Positions 1-10,582 of a stretch of 64,000 nucleotides of DNA are shown here, piece after piece (position 1 is the first letter of the stretch; every line of letters starts with the position of its first letter). Source of the stretch: Zanthoxylum bungeanum (taxonomy: Eukaryota > Streptophyta > Magnoliopsida > Sapindales > Rutaceae); NCBI GenBank assembly GCA_019454045.1, contig SKCR01026814.1, forward strand, positions 30,839 through 94,838, in the 5' to 3' direction. Both the position numbers and the translations under genes were made by a program. The notes under the pieces were generated by a model. The model ran no database searches. It was not told where the DNA came from and saw only the letters and a list, made by a program, of their open reading frames with translations.

Positions 1-446
1 ATTTAATTTGATTTTTTCTCTTTTGATGGGGATATGATTTGATTTGTATCTTTTAATTAGGGAATGTATTTTAAGTGGATTATGAAAGTATTTGATGAGA
101 TTTCTTTAATTTAGGAAGGGGATTTATTTAATTTTGGAATGAGATTTAATTTAATTTAATTGGATTTAATTTAATTTGTGTTTTAAATATATTTTAATTA
201 TTTGGATTGGGCTTGGGCGAAACGGGCTTGGTGTATGGTTTGTGGGGTTTTGGGTTGAGGGTGTGTTTTAAAATGGAGGTCCAACAAGCGAACCCAAAGC
301 TACTCCAGTGAATTAAATCCAACAATGTGTCAATTTTGGACTATTCCCTTCCGAAGTCCGTATCCCGCGACTTTCACAACTAAAGAGGTAGTGTCTCCAT
401 ACGAGACTCATCATCGAGATTTACATGCAAAAATGTAGTGCCTACA
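1..446 (-). mobile_element. D-family (Tat/Ogre-like) LTR fragment, U3 end
   Basis: Read on the minus strand this begins TGTAGGCACTACATTTTTGC at 446 and matches the start of the D LTRs at 12933, 16973 and 20559 (minus). The shared part includes the CGATGATGAG and CGTACGGAGG-like blocks and the stretch about not far from 'ggcccaaaacccc'. Only the first part of the LTR is present because the window starts inside it. It directly abuts the gypsy gag remnant of element G, so it probably belongs to an independent insertion into G. The other end and its target duplication are outside the window. Confidence 0.85.
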
Positions 447-559
447 TTTATCTCTTGCATTGTCTTGCCACCCCTTCCTGTAAACAAATGCGATATCAAA
501 GACATGTATTCGAATAATTCAACAGTCGGTGCACTTTGGGGGTGGTGCACTCGAAGATA

Positions 560-1480
560 TCACATTTAATTATAACTAAGAGGTAGAGGAAGCGACGCGC
601 TTTTCCATACTCTTTAATGGAGAGAGCGAAGGGATGGCTAAATTCACTACCAATAGGGTCCATTAGAACTAGGGCAGACTTGGCATCAAAATTCCTGGCA
701 AAATACTTTCCCCCCAGTTAGAACTGTAAAACTAAGAAATGACATCACATCGTTCGTGCAGTATGACTCGAAAACTCTTTACGAGGCATCAGAGGGGTAC
801 AAGGAGCTGCTACGGAAGTGCCGCCATCATGAGATCGCTAAATGGCTGCAAGTACAAACTTTTTACAATGGGGTCAGTGGGATGATGAAGTCCACAAAAG
901 ATGCAGTCGTATGGGGTTCACTAATAGGAAAAGGGGAACATCAATCATGAGACTTACTAGAAGAAATAACTAACAATAATTCCTTATGGCCAACAGATAG
1001 GAATATGCCTCAACGAGTAGCAGACGTACACGAGGTCAGGCTCAATCCAGTTGTTTTTGCCAAAAGCGATCAAATTTGCAAATACCTAGAGGTCTTGGGT
1101 ATGCAAGCTCTGAATAATGCTAGTGTCAAGAGTACAGGATATATGGGAGGACTGAATGGGTATCGACATAATCAATATGGCGAATCTGTCAACAATGTGA
1201 AAAACTTCAACAGGCCAGGCCATAACCCCTATTCGAACATCTACAATCCCGGATGGAAAGATCATCCCAATTTTGGGCGGAAAAATAACCATGGGGCATA
1301 ACCACATGATAGATCACATGGCCAACAGCAGAACAGAGAAGCTATTCAGGAGAGCAAGCCACCCATAGAAGCAATTCATGTGGTGAATCACAGCAAGCTT
1401 CTTACATAGCAAACCGTGGAAAATTCCAAGAACACTACAAGATTAGAGGCATTAATACAAAGCCAGGCCGCGTCTTTGAA
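560..1480 (+). pseudogene. Ty3/gypsy gag remnant (element G)
   Basis: Capsid/nucleocapsid polyprotein of a Ty3/gypsy retrotransposon, which would package element RNA into particles. Seen in sequence: a frame around 600-720 reads like the retrotransposon gag core (ERAKGWLNSLP, then FLAKYFPPS). The longest open parts are 756-950 (YEASEGYKELLRKCRHH, KWLQVQTFYNG) and 1005-1301 (RVADVHEV near the start, NPYSNIYNPGWKDHPNF at the end). The parts are separated by stops and frame changes, so no gag protein can be made. No convincing CCHC knuckle was seen. The family assignment rests on the YEAWERYKDLLRKCPHH and NPYSNTYNPGW signatures typical of plant gypsy gag. Confidence 0.85.
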
Positions 1481-1709
1481 GATACAGGAGAGTCAACAAT
1501 GACAATTGGTAAATGGGCAAAACTACAGACCATTGGGTGCCCTCCCGAGTAATACAGAACCTAACCCGAGGAGCCCGAATAATGAGTCATACAAGGCTAT
1601 CACATTGAAGAGTGAGACTCTCATTGACAACGACATTGGGGTAGAGAAATCAAAAGAAAAGGATGCATAGCCAACTAACGAAAAGAGGAGAGAGGAATGA
1701 AAGCCTAAA

Positions 1710-2470
1710 GTGGCAAACCCAACAGAGTATCCACCTTCTCCATTCCCTCAGCGTTTGCAGCCATACAAGCTAGATAATTATTTTTCAAAATTCTTAGAGA
1801 TCTTCAAGCAACTGCATATCAATATTATGTTCATTGAGGCCTTAGAGCAAATGCCCAGCTATGTGAAGTTTTTGAAAGACATCTTGTCAAAGAAGTGGAA
1901 GTTAGGCGAAATTGAAATTGTGGTCCTCACCGAGGAATGAAGTGCAATAATACAGAAGAAGCTGCCACCTAACTTGAAGGACCATGGTAGTTTTACCATA
2001 AAATGTACCATTGGTAACCATTACTTTGGTAAAGCTTTGTGTGATTTCGGTGCAATCATCAATCTAATACCGCTGTCCTTTTATCAGAAATTGGGTTTGG
2101 AATAGGTGAGACCAGCAACAATTACGTTGCAGCTAGCAGATAGATCTCTCACATACCCTCGAGGAGGACGTGCTGGTAAAAGTGGACGAGTTCATCTTTC
2201 CCTCGGACTTCATAGTTTTAGACATGGAGGAAGACAATGAAGTTCTTATCATCATCGGACAATCCTTCTTAGCAACAAGAAGAACTTTGATCGACGTGCA
2301 GAAGGGTGAGCTGACTATGTGAGTACAAGATCAAGAAATGACTTTTCATGTCTTCAAAGCTATACCGTGCCTGCAAAATGATGAAGAATGCCACATGATA
2401 GATAGAATTGGTGATGAAAGTCAAGAATGGGTCAACATGGATCACCGCTATGATAGGTCTGAAATGAAGC
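1710..2470 (+). pseudogene. Ty3/gypsy protease-region remnant (element G)
   Basis: This would be the aspartic protease that matures Gag-Pol. The open part at 1710-1940 contains FPQRLQPYKLDNYFSKFLEIF, QLHINIMFIEALEQMPSYVKF and LKDILSKKWKLGE, the linker that precedes the protease in Athila-like elements. In the same frame after a stop follow the GNHYFGKALCDFGA segment (about 2010-2055) and LGLE. The active site D-S/L-G-A is represented by D-F-G-A. A further stop and a frameshift near 2105-2170 precede a readable 'LDMEED...IIGQSFLATRRTLIDVQKGELTM' segment at about 2217-2320 (individual residues damaged). After about 2470 the pol continuation (RT, RNase H, integrase) is absent. Confidence 0.85.
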
Positions 2471-3779
2471 CACCGTAAACAATATATACAAATAAAATGA
2501 CTGATGAGTTGTATATGTATGTTGGCGAACCGCCACCACCTGTGAGAATTGATCCGCGGATGGAGACATTTGATGAACCGTTGACAGATCTTGGAGGATA
2601 GTACATAGACAAAACACTGCCACAAACCACTCAATTATTATCATCATGTAGGCAACAAAGGAGCGAGCATTGGGCGGTCATATCTCGGTCTACTAAGCTT
2701 CCAAGGGAACCACCATGACCAATTGGGTAGTTACGTTTGGTTGCAGACCTTAAACTTAGCGCTAGCGGGGAGGCAACCCATGCAATTATTTTTAATTTCT
2801 TTATTTTATTTGTTAATTTTTATTTTCATTTTTAGTTTTCTGTGTTACTTGTGTGTTTCATAATATTGCATGTGTACTTATGTAGATACTGACACAAACC
2901 ATCCAGTTCGCACGGTCAGAGTTTGATTAGATATTGAACCAGAGGCTCGTCGTGCTTCTACATTTGGCGTCGAGACTCGGGACCTAAAGGCGTCGAAGAA
3001 TGGTACACCTCATACATGGTAGTGTTGTTTATCTCTCTTATGCTTTAATTTTATTTTACATTGAGGGCAATGCAAAATTTTAAGTTTGATGGTGTGAGCA
3101 TGTGTTGTGTTAGTTAATTCCATAAAAAAAATTCCTTGCCAAGTGGTAGTGCAACATAGTTCACATGATGATTTTATTTGCTTCATGATGACATCTTAGA
3201 AACGATAAGTGCTCAATTTATTTTTATCTGATGCCTTGAGTAGGTGATCTAGGTTAGACTCGTATAAAATGCATAATAGGTTTGTAGCAGTAAGAACCTA
3301 AGTGGTTAGTAAAGTGACTAGTTGGAGAAATTACTTTCCAATGAATGACCGTTTGCTGAGATGTCTATCTTTGTTTGCTAGTGTTATGATGTATGGTATG
3401 GATGAAAAAATAAAGAAAAAAATTTAAATCACCTATAACCGATAAGCGTGAAGCTACCTATGGGAGAGTGTTAGGACCACCATTAGGAGAAATGCTAGGT
3501 GTGTGAAAAAAATAGAAAAAAATATTAATCATACCTTACTGAGCAAAAAAAAAAAAGCAAATAAAAAGCATATTCTGAGATATCTAAGTTGGTTTCCCAT
3601 CAGATCCCAATTTTTAAGATAAAATCACTGAGTTGACTTACTTAGGGATCGAGTTGTGACTAAACCTTCACACACATATTGTGAGTCTGACCTAGATAAT
3701 TTATTCAAGAATTTGGATTTGAGTTGTGTTGGGTACTTTGAAGATTCTTGGGTTTTGTTAGTAGGCACTCTCTGATGAA

Positions 3780-3784
3780 AATAT
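3780..3784. repeat. Target-site duplication of element C, left copy
   Basis: AATAT immediately precedes the C 5' LTR (TGTTAGGG). The identical AATAT follows the C 3' LTR at 30656-30660. This proves that C integrated as one unit into G. Confidence 0.95.
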
Positions 3785-6315
3785 TGTTAGGGTTGGTGTT
3801 CAGAGTGCCAATCTCGATCGTATTTATGTCCAATTAATGAATACGAACAATTCATTTTTCCATAATGTTACTTATTTAATGGTAGCACCTCTTGTCTTTT
3901 ATATACATATTTGATCTAATTTCGATTATATATCAAATTATGATTAGATTGAAACTAAATCTGATTTAGTGATACGTGTATATTAGAAAAAGACCCTAGG
4001 ATTTACAATATAGTAAGCAGTTATAACGTAGTTTGTAATTGACATTGGGAAGCATCACTATAATTTGTATATCCTTAAATAAAGTTTCTGGTCAAGATTT
4101 ACTAACACGAGTCGGTTAGTAAAATCCGCTGAGACCAGTACATGTCGTATATCGTGATTGGGTCCGATAGTTTATCCCAATGAACCATGAGTCTCGGGAG
4201 ACTCGAATAGACATGTAGGTGTTTATTTGATAAATACTGAACGACTCATTGAAGATTTCCTAATAGATGGTACACCAACTTCAATAGAAATCTTCTCGAA
4301 TTGAGCAAGCATAGTGGTCCTTCGACTTGAGATATCATAGCGGATATATGAGCTATCCTCCATATTTTGATGGCAGTCATGTCACCGATCTATTTAGATC
4401 AGACCTCCGCCTGTTCATTGGTTGTAGACTGATGCTCATGATATCTAGTGCCTATCAAGCTAGAATCCATCAGTCTTGTGAACAAGGCATATGTATCTTG
4501 CACGTGTTTGCGATCTAGTAAATCCATGGCTGTGGTATAACTTCGGAAGCAAGTTCTGAGTGTTATTTAGAGATCATAAATTTGAAAGTAGATAATATTA
4601 TGCCATAAGGATTTGACGTTCTTATCTATATCCCGGGTATAATATGGATAGCCTTAGATGGAAGGATTATACATATGCAATGACCTCGACTAACATAATT
4701 TAGCGAGATTATCTGTGGTCATCATAATTCATGAGTGGGTAAATTATGGACACGAAATTGGATTTCGTGACGGATAAACCTAAACTTAGAGAGTCACACA
4801 ATAGGAAGTGTACTCGTTGAGAACTTAGGTAACGCGTTATGAATAACACATATTATTCATTATACTTCACCAGATTAAATGAGTTAATTCGAATCGTTTA
4901 AATGGTTAAACGAAAACGCATGCTTTAGGGGATTTTGGCCAATTAATAATTAATATGTATTTATATTTGATACAAAATTGATTTGATACATATTAATTAA
5001 TTGTCAAATGAGACTTTGACACATGCCATTAATATATTTATTTATTATTTAATGTAAATAAATAAATATATATATATACTAATAATTATATTAATTAATT
5101 ATTTAAATATTTAAATGTTAAATATTTGAATAATTAAATGATATATTTTTTCATAATTGTTATGAAAAATGTTTGATTATTATTGGTTACAAATGACATG
5201 ATTTTATTAAGCTTTAAGTGTAAAAATTTGATTTTTCAAATTAAAGCTTATTATATTTATTAGATTAAATTATAAAATTGACCATAATACCCCTCCAAGG
5301 TCGGCAAATGCATGTTAAAAGGAGAAAAAATTTTCTTTTCTCTTTCATGGCTTCCAATGGCCTAATCTATCTTCCAAAATACTCCCAAATTTTGCTTGAT
5401 GATTCAACAAATAAGAAAGTGAAGAATTCAAGGAAAAGCTTAAAGAAAGTTGAAGATTAGTAGGTAATCTTTAATATTCTTAAGTGTAGAAAATTATTTT
5501 CTTGTTCTTGAATTACTAGAATGGTTCTAGGGTTTATTTACTTCTTAGAATTTGGGCCTTTTTGATTTGGAGGATGGATATGAAGGCTTGGTGCATAAGT
5601 GAAGTAGATTGAATGATATTATTGTAATATATGTTCAATTTTATCATTTGATGATATGTTACCATTCTAGAGTGTTATGAACACTCTTGTAATGCCTATA
5701 ATTTTTCTTGAGTACTTCATTGGTGGTGGCTTGGATTGGTGTTTGTATTAATATGATTAATATTGAGAAAGTTGGATTAAAGCATGAAAAATTGATAATT
5801 TTTGTTACAAAATCAGATCTGAAAAAATTGGATTTATTGTGATGAATATTATGTCACATAATTGTATTGGATGTGTTTTGGGTGTTGGAACAATTGTCGG
5901 AAACTGTTTCGGAGTTGAAGTATACGAAAACGGTGAAAAACAGTGTTACCGGGTGACTTTTGAGCCAACCGGGTGACGGCAGCCCAAACAGTAAATTGCT
6001 CATTGTTCGGGCAGCCCATGAACTGTCCTAATACTGTTGGGGCTGACCTGGGCAGCCCTCATGTGTATTGGGTGGTCGGTTTGGTAAAAAATATGTTTTA
6101 TGTCATTTTACGGAAAAATATTTTTGTAAAAGTTTTGCGATGTTTTTTTAACTATTTATGTCGTTATTTGATATCGAATAAATATGTTTAGGTGAAATAT
6201 GAATGAATTATTCATATTGGATATTGAATAATTTATTCGGTAATTTAAAAAGTTTTAAAATTATGATTTCACCCGAACCGCGAGCTTCCGCTGCGCCCGC
6301 ACCAAAACCCCAACA
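3785..6315 (+). repeat. Element C 5' LTR
   Basis: Starts TGTTAGGGTTGGTG and ends AACCCCAACA just before the primer site. The 2531-bp length matches the 3' copy at 28130-30655 (2526 bp). It includes an AT-rich stretch near 4930-5200 with short palindromes and a GC-richer block near 5985-6060 with several CAGCCC words. The small frame at 5278-5460 lies within the LTR and is not a gene. Confidence 0.93.
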
Positions 6316-6319
6316 AAAA

Positions 6320-6331
6320 TGGTATGAGAGC
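6320..6331 (+). other. Element C primer-binding site
   Basis: TGGTATGAGAGC lies four bases after the LTR. It differs at one base from TGGTATCAGAGC, the usual copia site complementary to the 3' end of initiator tRNA-Met. Confidence 0.88.
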
Positions 6332-8069
6332 ATGTCTGATCCTTCATCCATTACATTTGTCATGCTTGATATATGATTTATAATCCAATTTTGATATTTG
6401 CACATGCATGTAATTAAGATATTTCTTGACTTTTCGGTTCTACGCTAACGGTAAAGGTAACATAAATTTAATGGTTAAGTTAAGTTATGTTTTCTAAGGT
6501 AGAATTGAATTATTTAGAAGTTGATCTAGATTTAACTCTGTATTTGATATAGAGCAAAGCTTTCTTGAGGAATATCCCTACTTAAATAAGGCAGTAGAGT
6601 GACATATATTGGATGCATATTTCTTAGTCCGTCTTGTCAATACGGTTTATGGGTTTCCTTCTATGGCTGCATCTGAGATCGTGTCAAAGTAGTGAGGGTG
6701 TAGTTGATAGAATTTTATCGATGCCGGATGTATTTTTGATACTAGATAAATTCAAGTCCAATGGAAATCCTGAACGTGCCAAAGCTGTCAGGACTACATC
6801 GGTAGCTTGAGTTTGTCATTGGCAAGTGAAGCCTTGATACACCTTCTTGTGAACGTGCCAAAGTTGTCATAGCGAGAAATGGTCAGGACCAAAATCAGGA
6901 GTCACAGTGAGTGTGATTGACAATGAGTTGTCTACCTAATGAATATACGTAGGCGAGATCGTGCGAAAACTGTGAGTCGAAATATATTCATGGGGTCCAC
7001 TTCTCACTATGAAATTCGATTTAATTATTGAATTCCCATTTTTCGTTGGGGATTACGGTATTATGTAAGTAGTGGGAGACACTGCTGGGTTAAAAATCCA
7101 TAACTAAAGCAGTGTGTAATATTATGGATATTGCTGCTTTTCTTTTCCTTTATTCTATATTGTTAATAGAATTGAACTTCTAATCCACTGCATGTATATT
7201 ACTTGAATATGTTTTCTGACTTCATTTATGGTTGCGTATTTCTAGAATATTTTCCAGAATGTAAGTAGACTTGGATATTTTTAGATTAGTCAAAATCATC
7301 GGGAACTGTTGTTCCGATTTTCTTGAAAATCAATATGGTTAGTGACTTAGTTACTAAGTCAAGATAAGTAATCTAAATAGATATCTTTTTAGGATATAAT
7401 TGTCTAGAGAGTATAGTTTCTTTTGCGGTAAGAATTGACGTGAATTAGTTCATGTCTCGAGATTCTTGACAGGCATTAAGAAAACTCCATTAGGTATTTG
7501 TTTATCTTATAATGACATTTCTTGGCTTTAGTGACTTTTAGAAGTCATGTGTTTGATAAAGTTTGCTAATCAATTATTTGCATTTTTTGTGAATAATTGA
7601 AGGCAAATTATAAAGCTAAAGAAATGAGATGTGCATAGTTGTGTGTCGAGAATTTTTATTCTCACAATACGACGACTATAAGTATAGGATACGAAATCTC
7701 CTATCTAGTTATTTAAAATAATATTTAATGATTGTTTTTTATATTTGATATCAGAACTTGCGACTATTGGATAGTTACTTGTTCTTTGTAAACAGTTGTT
7801 ACATATTTTAATATGATTAGTAGTGTCATTGATGAAGAGATAAACATTAAGAAAAATATTTGGTTAACTAAATAACTTAGAACAATGCTTTATGAGATTT
7901 TAACACATAAGCATTCGATGTTTATTCTGTATGGTAAATGATGGTATGATAAGAGATCACACCACATATCCTTATCCATTTAATGAATATTGTATTCAGG
8001 ATGTGATTAAATCTCATTTAACCAATGATCGTCATTGGACCACAGATTTATTAAACTAATACATTGGAT

Positions 8070-8154
8070 TAGAGGTGGCCACAGTTCGGTTCCGGAACCG
8101 AACCGTACGGTTTTTGGTTATATAAGACCGAAACTGGAACCTTGGTCACCTCTA
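8070..8154. mobile_element. 85-bp hAT-type MITE
   Basis: Termini TAGAGGTG and CACCTCTA are perfect 8-bp inverted repeats. They are flanked by 8-bp near-identical duplications, CATTGGAT (8062-8069) and CATTAGAT (8155-8162). Duplications of 8 bp and short GGTGG-type ends are typical of hAT elements. The body contains GTTCGGTTCCGGAACCGAAC, itself a palindrome. It is too short to encode transposase. Confidence 0.8.
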
Positions 8155-9928
8155 CATTAGATGTATGTAGTTTAATGAATTATAAATTGCCTTGGATAGT
8201 TTTCTTTACTTCGTAACTTAGTTAATGAATTGTCATGACTTAGTTACAAGTTTCTAAAAGAATATATATTGAACGTCTTGAATAGTTCGAGAACTTTCAA
8301 TACGTTTCTGTTGAAACGCGGATATAATATTTTGAATGGTTCAAAGATATTCTATTTGAAGTGTTGAAAACTATGATTTTAAAATTCATCGTGAGTCCTT
8401 GAATTGTTCAAGGATGTTTTATATGATCAAACATATGAATTTATGGAAATTAATTCTAAAGTTATTTAATGAATATGATTCTTACTCAATATTATTCTTC
8501 TACGATTCTATCGTGATGGAATTGATCAGTGGGAGAAATCGAATCTTATATGATTTGATTCGTTTGATATTGAGTGTTACTGAATTAGTTTCAATACTCT
8601 TGGGGATATGCTCCAGTAACATTAATTCATCATTTTAATTAATGTTCCATTAGTTTCTACAGATATATATATATATATATATAATATGTATAAGTAGAAA
8701 ATTCGAATATTGAAAAGTTTGAGATTTGAATCTTTCTTTTGTATAATGGTTATATAATTGAAAGTACTTGCACTTCGGAGGTACAAATAAAAGTTTATCA
8801 TTTATTCTATTTAATAGAATATTGTATTCTATTTGATACAACATCTTTTCTACGACCTTGAGCAATAAAATAATTTTATTACTTGGTGTGTTGGATGTTG
8901 ACAGTTGTAGAAAATATTTGACTTATTGAAGTTAAATGTGAGAATGATAAGCTATAAATAGAATTACATAATTAATAGGATGAAAAGACCCTTAGATAGC
9001 TTTCATATAAGTCCAATAGGATGTCAGAATCATTTACAAAGTATTTGATACTTAATGATTCTGTTATTTTCTTATTGAAGAAAATTATCCTATAATTTAT
9101 AGTGGGAGTGATATTTGATATCGATTTCAGAATTTAGCATTAAATCATAGATCTAAGATTGTTTATAGCTTACTACGATCAAGTTTGGAACTTGATTGAG
9201 TTTTCGTTATGAATCATTCATAAAATGTGCAAATTATTTGCGCAGCAAAAGAAAGTGAGCTTATTAAAGGTTTGACCTTTATAGTATGACAGTGAGAAAA
9301 TTTATACTCAGTAATCTATTGTAGATTCTGAGAAAACTTGTCTTCAGTCGCACTAATTGAAAAATTAAAGATCTGTTGGTTAATGTTGATAGTAAACTAT
9401 GTATTTTGGCTAAAGAATGCAAAGTGGCGTTCCTGAATATTTTCTTCGAATGAGAAATCCGTTGTGGTTTTCTTTGTTTTGAAGAGTTCATTCTAGAATG
9501 GCCCTGGAGTTTGTATTCTGCTAAGATCACAGTTTGATAGACCAGCTTATAAAGCCTATTGTAGACTCATATGAGCTTTCCAAAAATCTGTGTTCTCCAA
9601 TTTTTTTATATAGTCAGATTGTCTGATTTTATCAAAGCATAGAGAATACATATATGATAGTAGGGTCAGTGGGAGCGTACAAATTTCTTTCCGTGAAAGC
9701 AGTGGGAGTAGTCTCTGATATTTTTGATATAAAGTTTTATATATGATATAAAACAAGAGACTCGTGAGATACTCCCATTAGTCATGCATTAGATATGATA
9801 TAATATATAACACAGTAAGACTATCTGTGTGACAGTTAGTATAGTTGTTTGACAGTTAGTGTGCTCTTGTATATAGTATTTATCTTTCGTAAAGGATGAT
9901 TCATTTGTCGAAAGAGAAATTGATTAGA

Positions 9929-10210
9929 ATGTCTAGTCAATCTTATGCATCATAGGATGATGACATAATGAATACTATATTATGTACGATTAAAGATATC
10001 AATTTAATTGTAATCGTTACGAGTTATTTTGATATGTTATAGACCATAGGATGTGTCTTGAAACATGTTCTTTGTTATCTTTGAGATATTAAGAACGAGT
10101 TTCTTATTCATGGAGAATATAATCCGCAACCATTAGGGTCAGATTAGTTTTTATTCTAATTATGATGTTAGACACTCTACGTCCTATAGAGTCAGAAAAG
10201 ATGCAGTGGG
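9929..10210 (+). pseudogene. Copia pol remnant (end of RT and start of RNase H), element C
   Basis: In the + frame from 9929 the reading MSSQSYAS...DIMNTILCT resembles the RT-connection motif 'M..PYASAVGSIMYAMVCTRPDIAYA' of plant copia elements. About 10040-10120 reads VLKHVLCYL, a stop, then DIKNEFLIHG, equivalent to 'VKHILRYLKGTKDYFLVYG'. A trace of the D-V-D-D-S-K-S-T-S-G-Y motif follows near 10165-10200. Stops and missing blocks mean no product. These fragments set the + orientation of C, consistent with its primer site and purine tract. Confidence 0.75.
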
Positions 10211-10577
10211 AGAGTTACAGATGATTCTACTATGTTAGTGGAATTAGTTGTAACTTGTTAAGTATTGACTTATGAAGTTGCATAGTAAGCTTATAGATTA
10301 AAAGTATTGATATTAGTATTGTACTTGCGGTTGTCTGTAAAGTATCTAGGATTTGATCCCTAAATACATAGACAACTTAATAGCTATAGCACAATATTGA
10401 TATCGCATCTGAGTCATATTGATATAGAACTTGGGTTCTAGAAAATACGAATGATGATGGTTAAGGGAAACAATTGGGTTTGTTGGACAGACTCAATTTG
10501 TAATAGTGGGCTTACTTGTTGTTGCCTACCTTTTGAGTGCTAGGTGAGCTCTTGAGGGCCATGAGTATGCGATACAT

Positions 10578-10582
10578 ATTTA
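10578..10582. repeat. Target-site duplication of element A, left copy
   Basis: ATTTA here and ATTTA at 28077-28081 flank element A exactly. Confidence 0.95.

Larger units (their letters stand above)
447..3784 (+). mobile_element. Element G, left part: degenerate Ty3/gypsy (Athila-like)
   Basis: This stretch carries gypsy gag (about 560-1480), a pre-protease and protease region (about 1710-2470) and a long AT-rich noncoding part. The noncoding part contains the GGGAGGCAACCCA block (about 2770-2782), which I associate with the region between pol and the 3' LTR in Athila-like elements. It stops at 3784 and resumes at 30656, because element C sits between. No RT, RNase H or integrase motif was found. 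447-560 has no clear match and may be the 5' part of gag. 2660-3784 is noncoding. Confidence 0.8.
6316..10582 (+). other. Element C interior, mostly noncoding or decayed
   Basis: No long reading frame. The first 1.2 kb has a diverged direct repeat of a block containing GAACGTGCCAAAG (about 6770 and 6853). Copia pol scraps are visible only near 9929-10200 (separate entry). A small MITE sits at 8070-8154. The remainder, about 6340-9900, gives no protein match that I can defend on either strand. Confidence 0.7.

Noticed and set aside
5278..5460. Small lysine-rich frame partly kept in both C LTRs (also about 29640-29800)
   Set aside because: Conservation is explained by the two LTR copies. There is no known domain and the upstream part differs.
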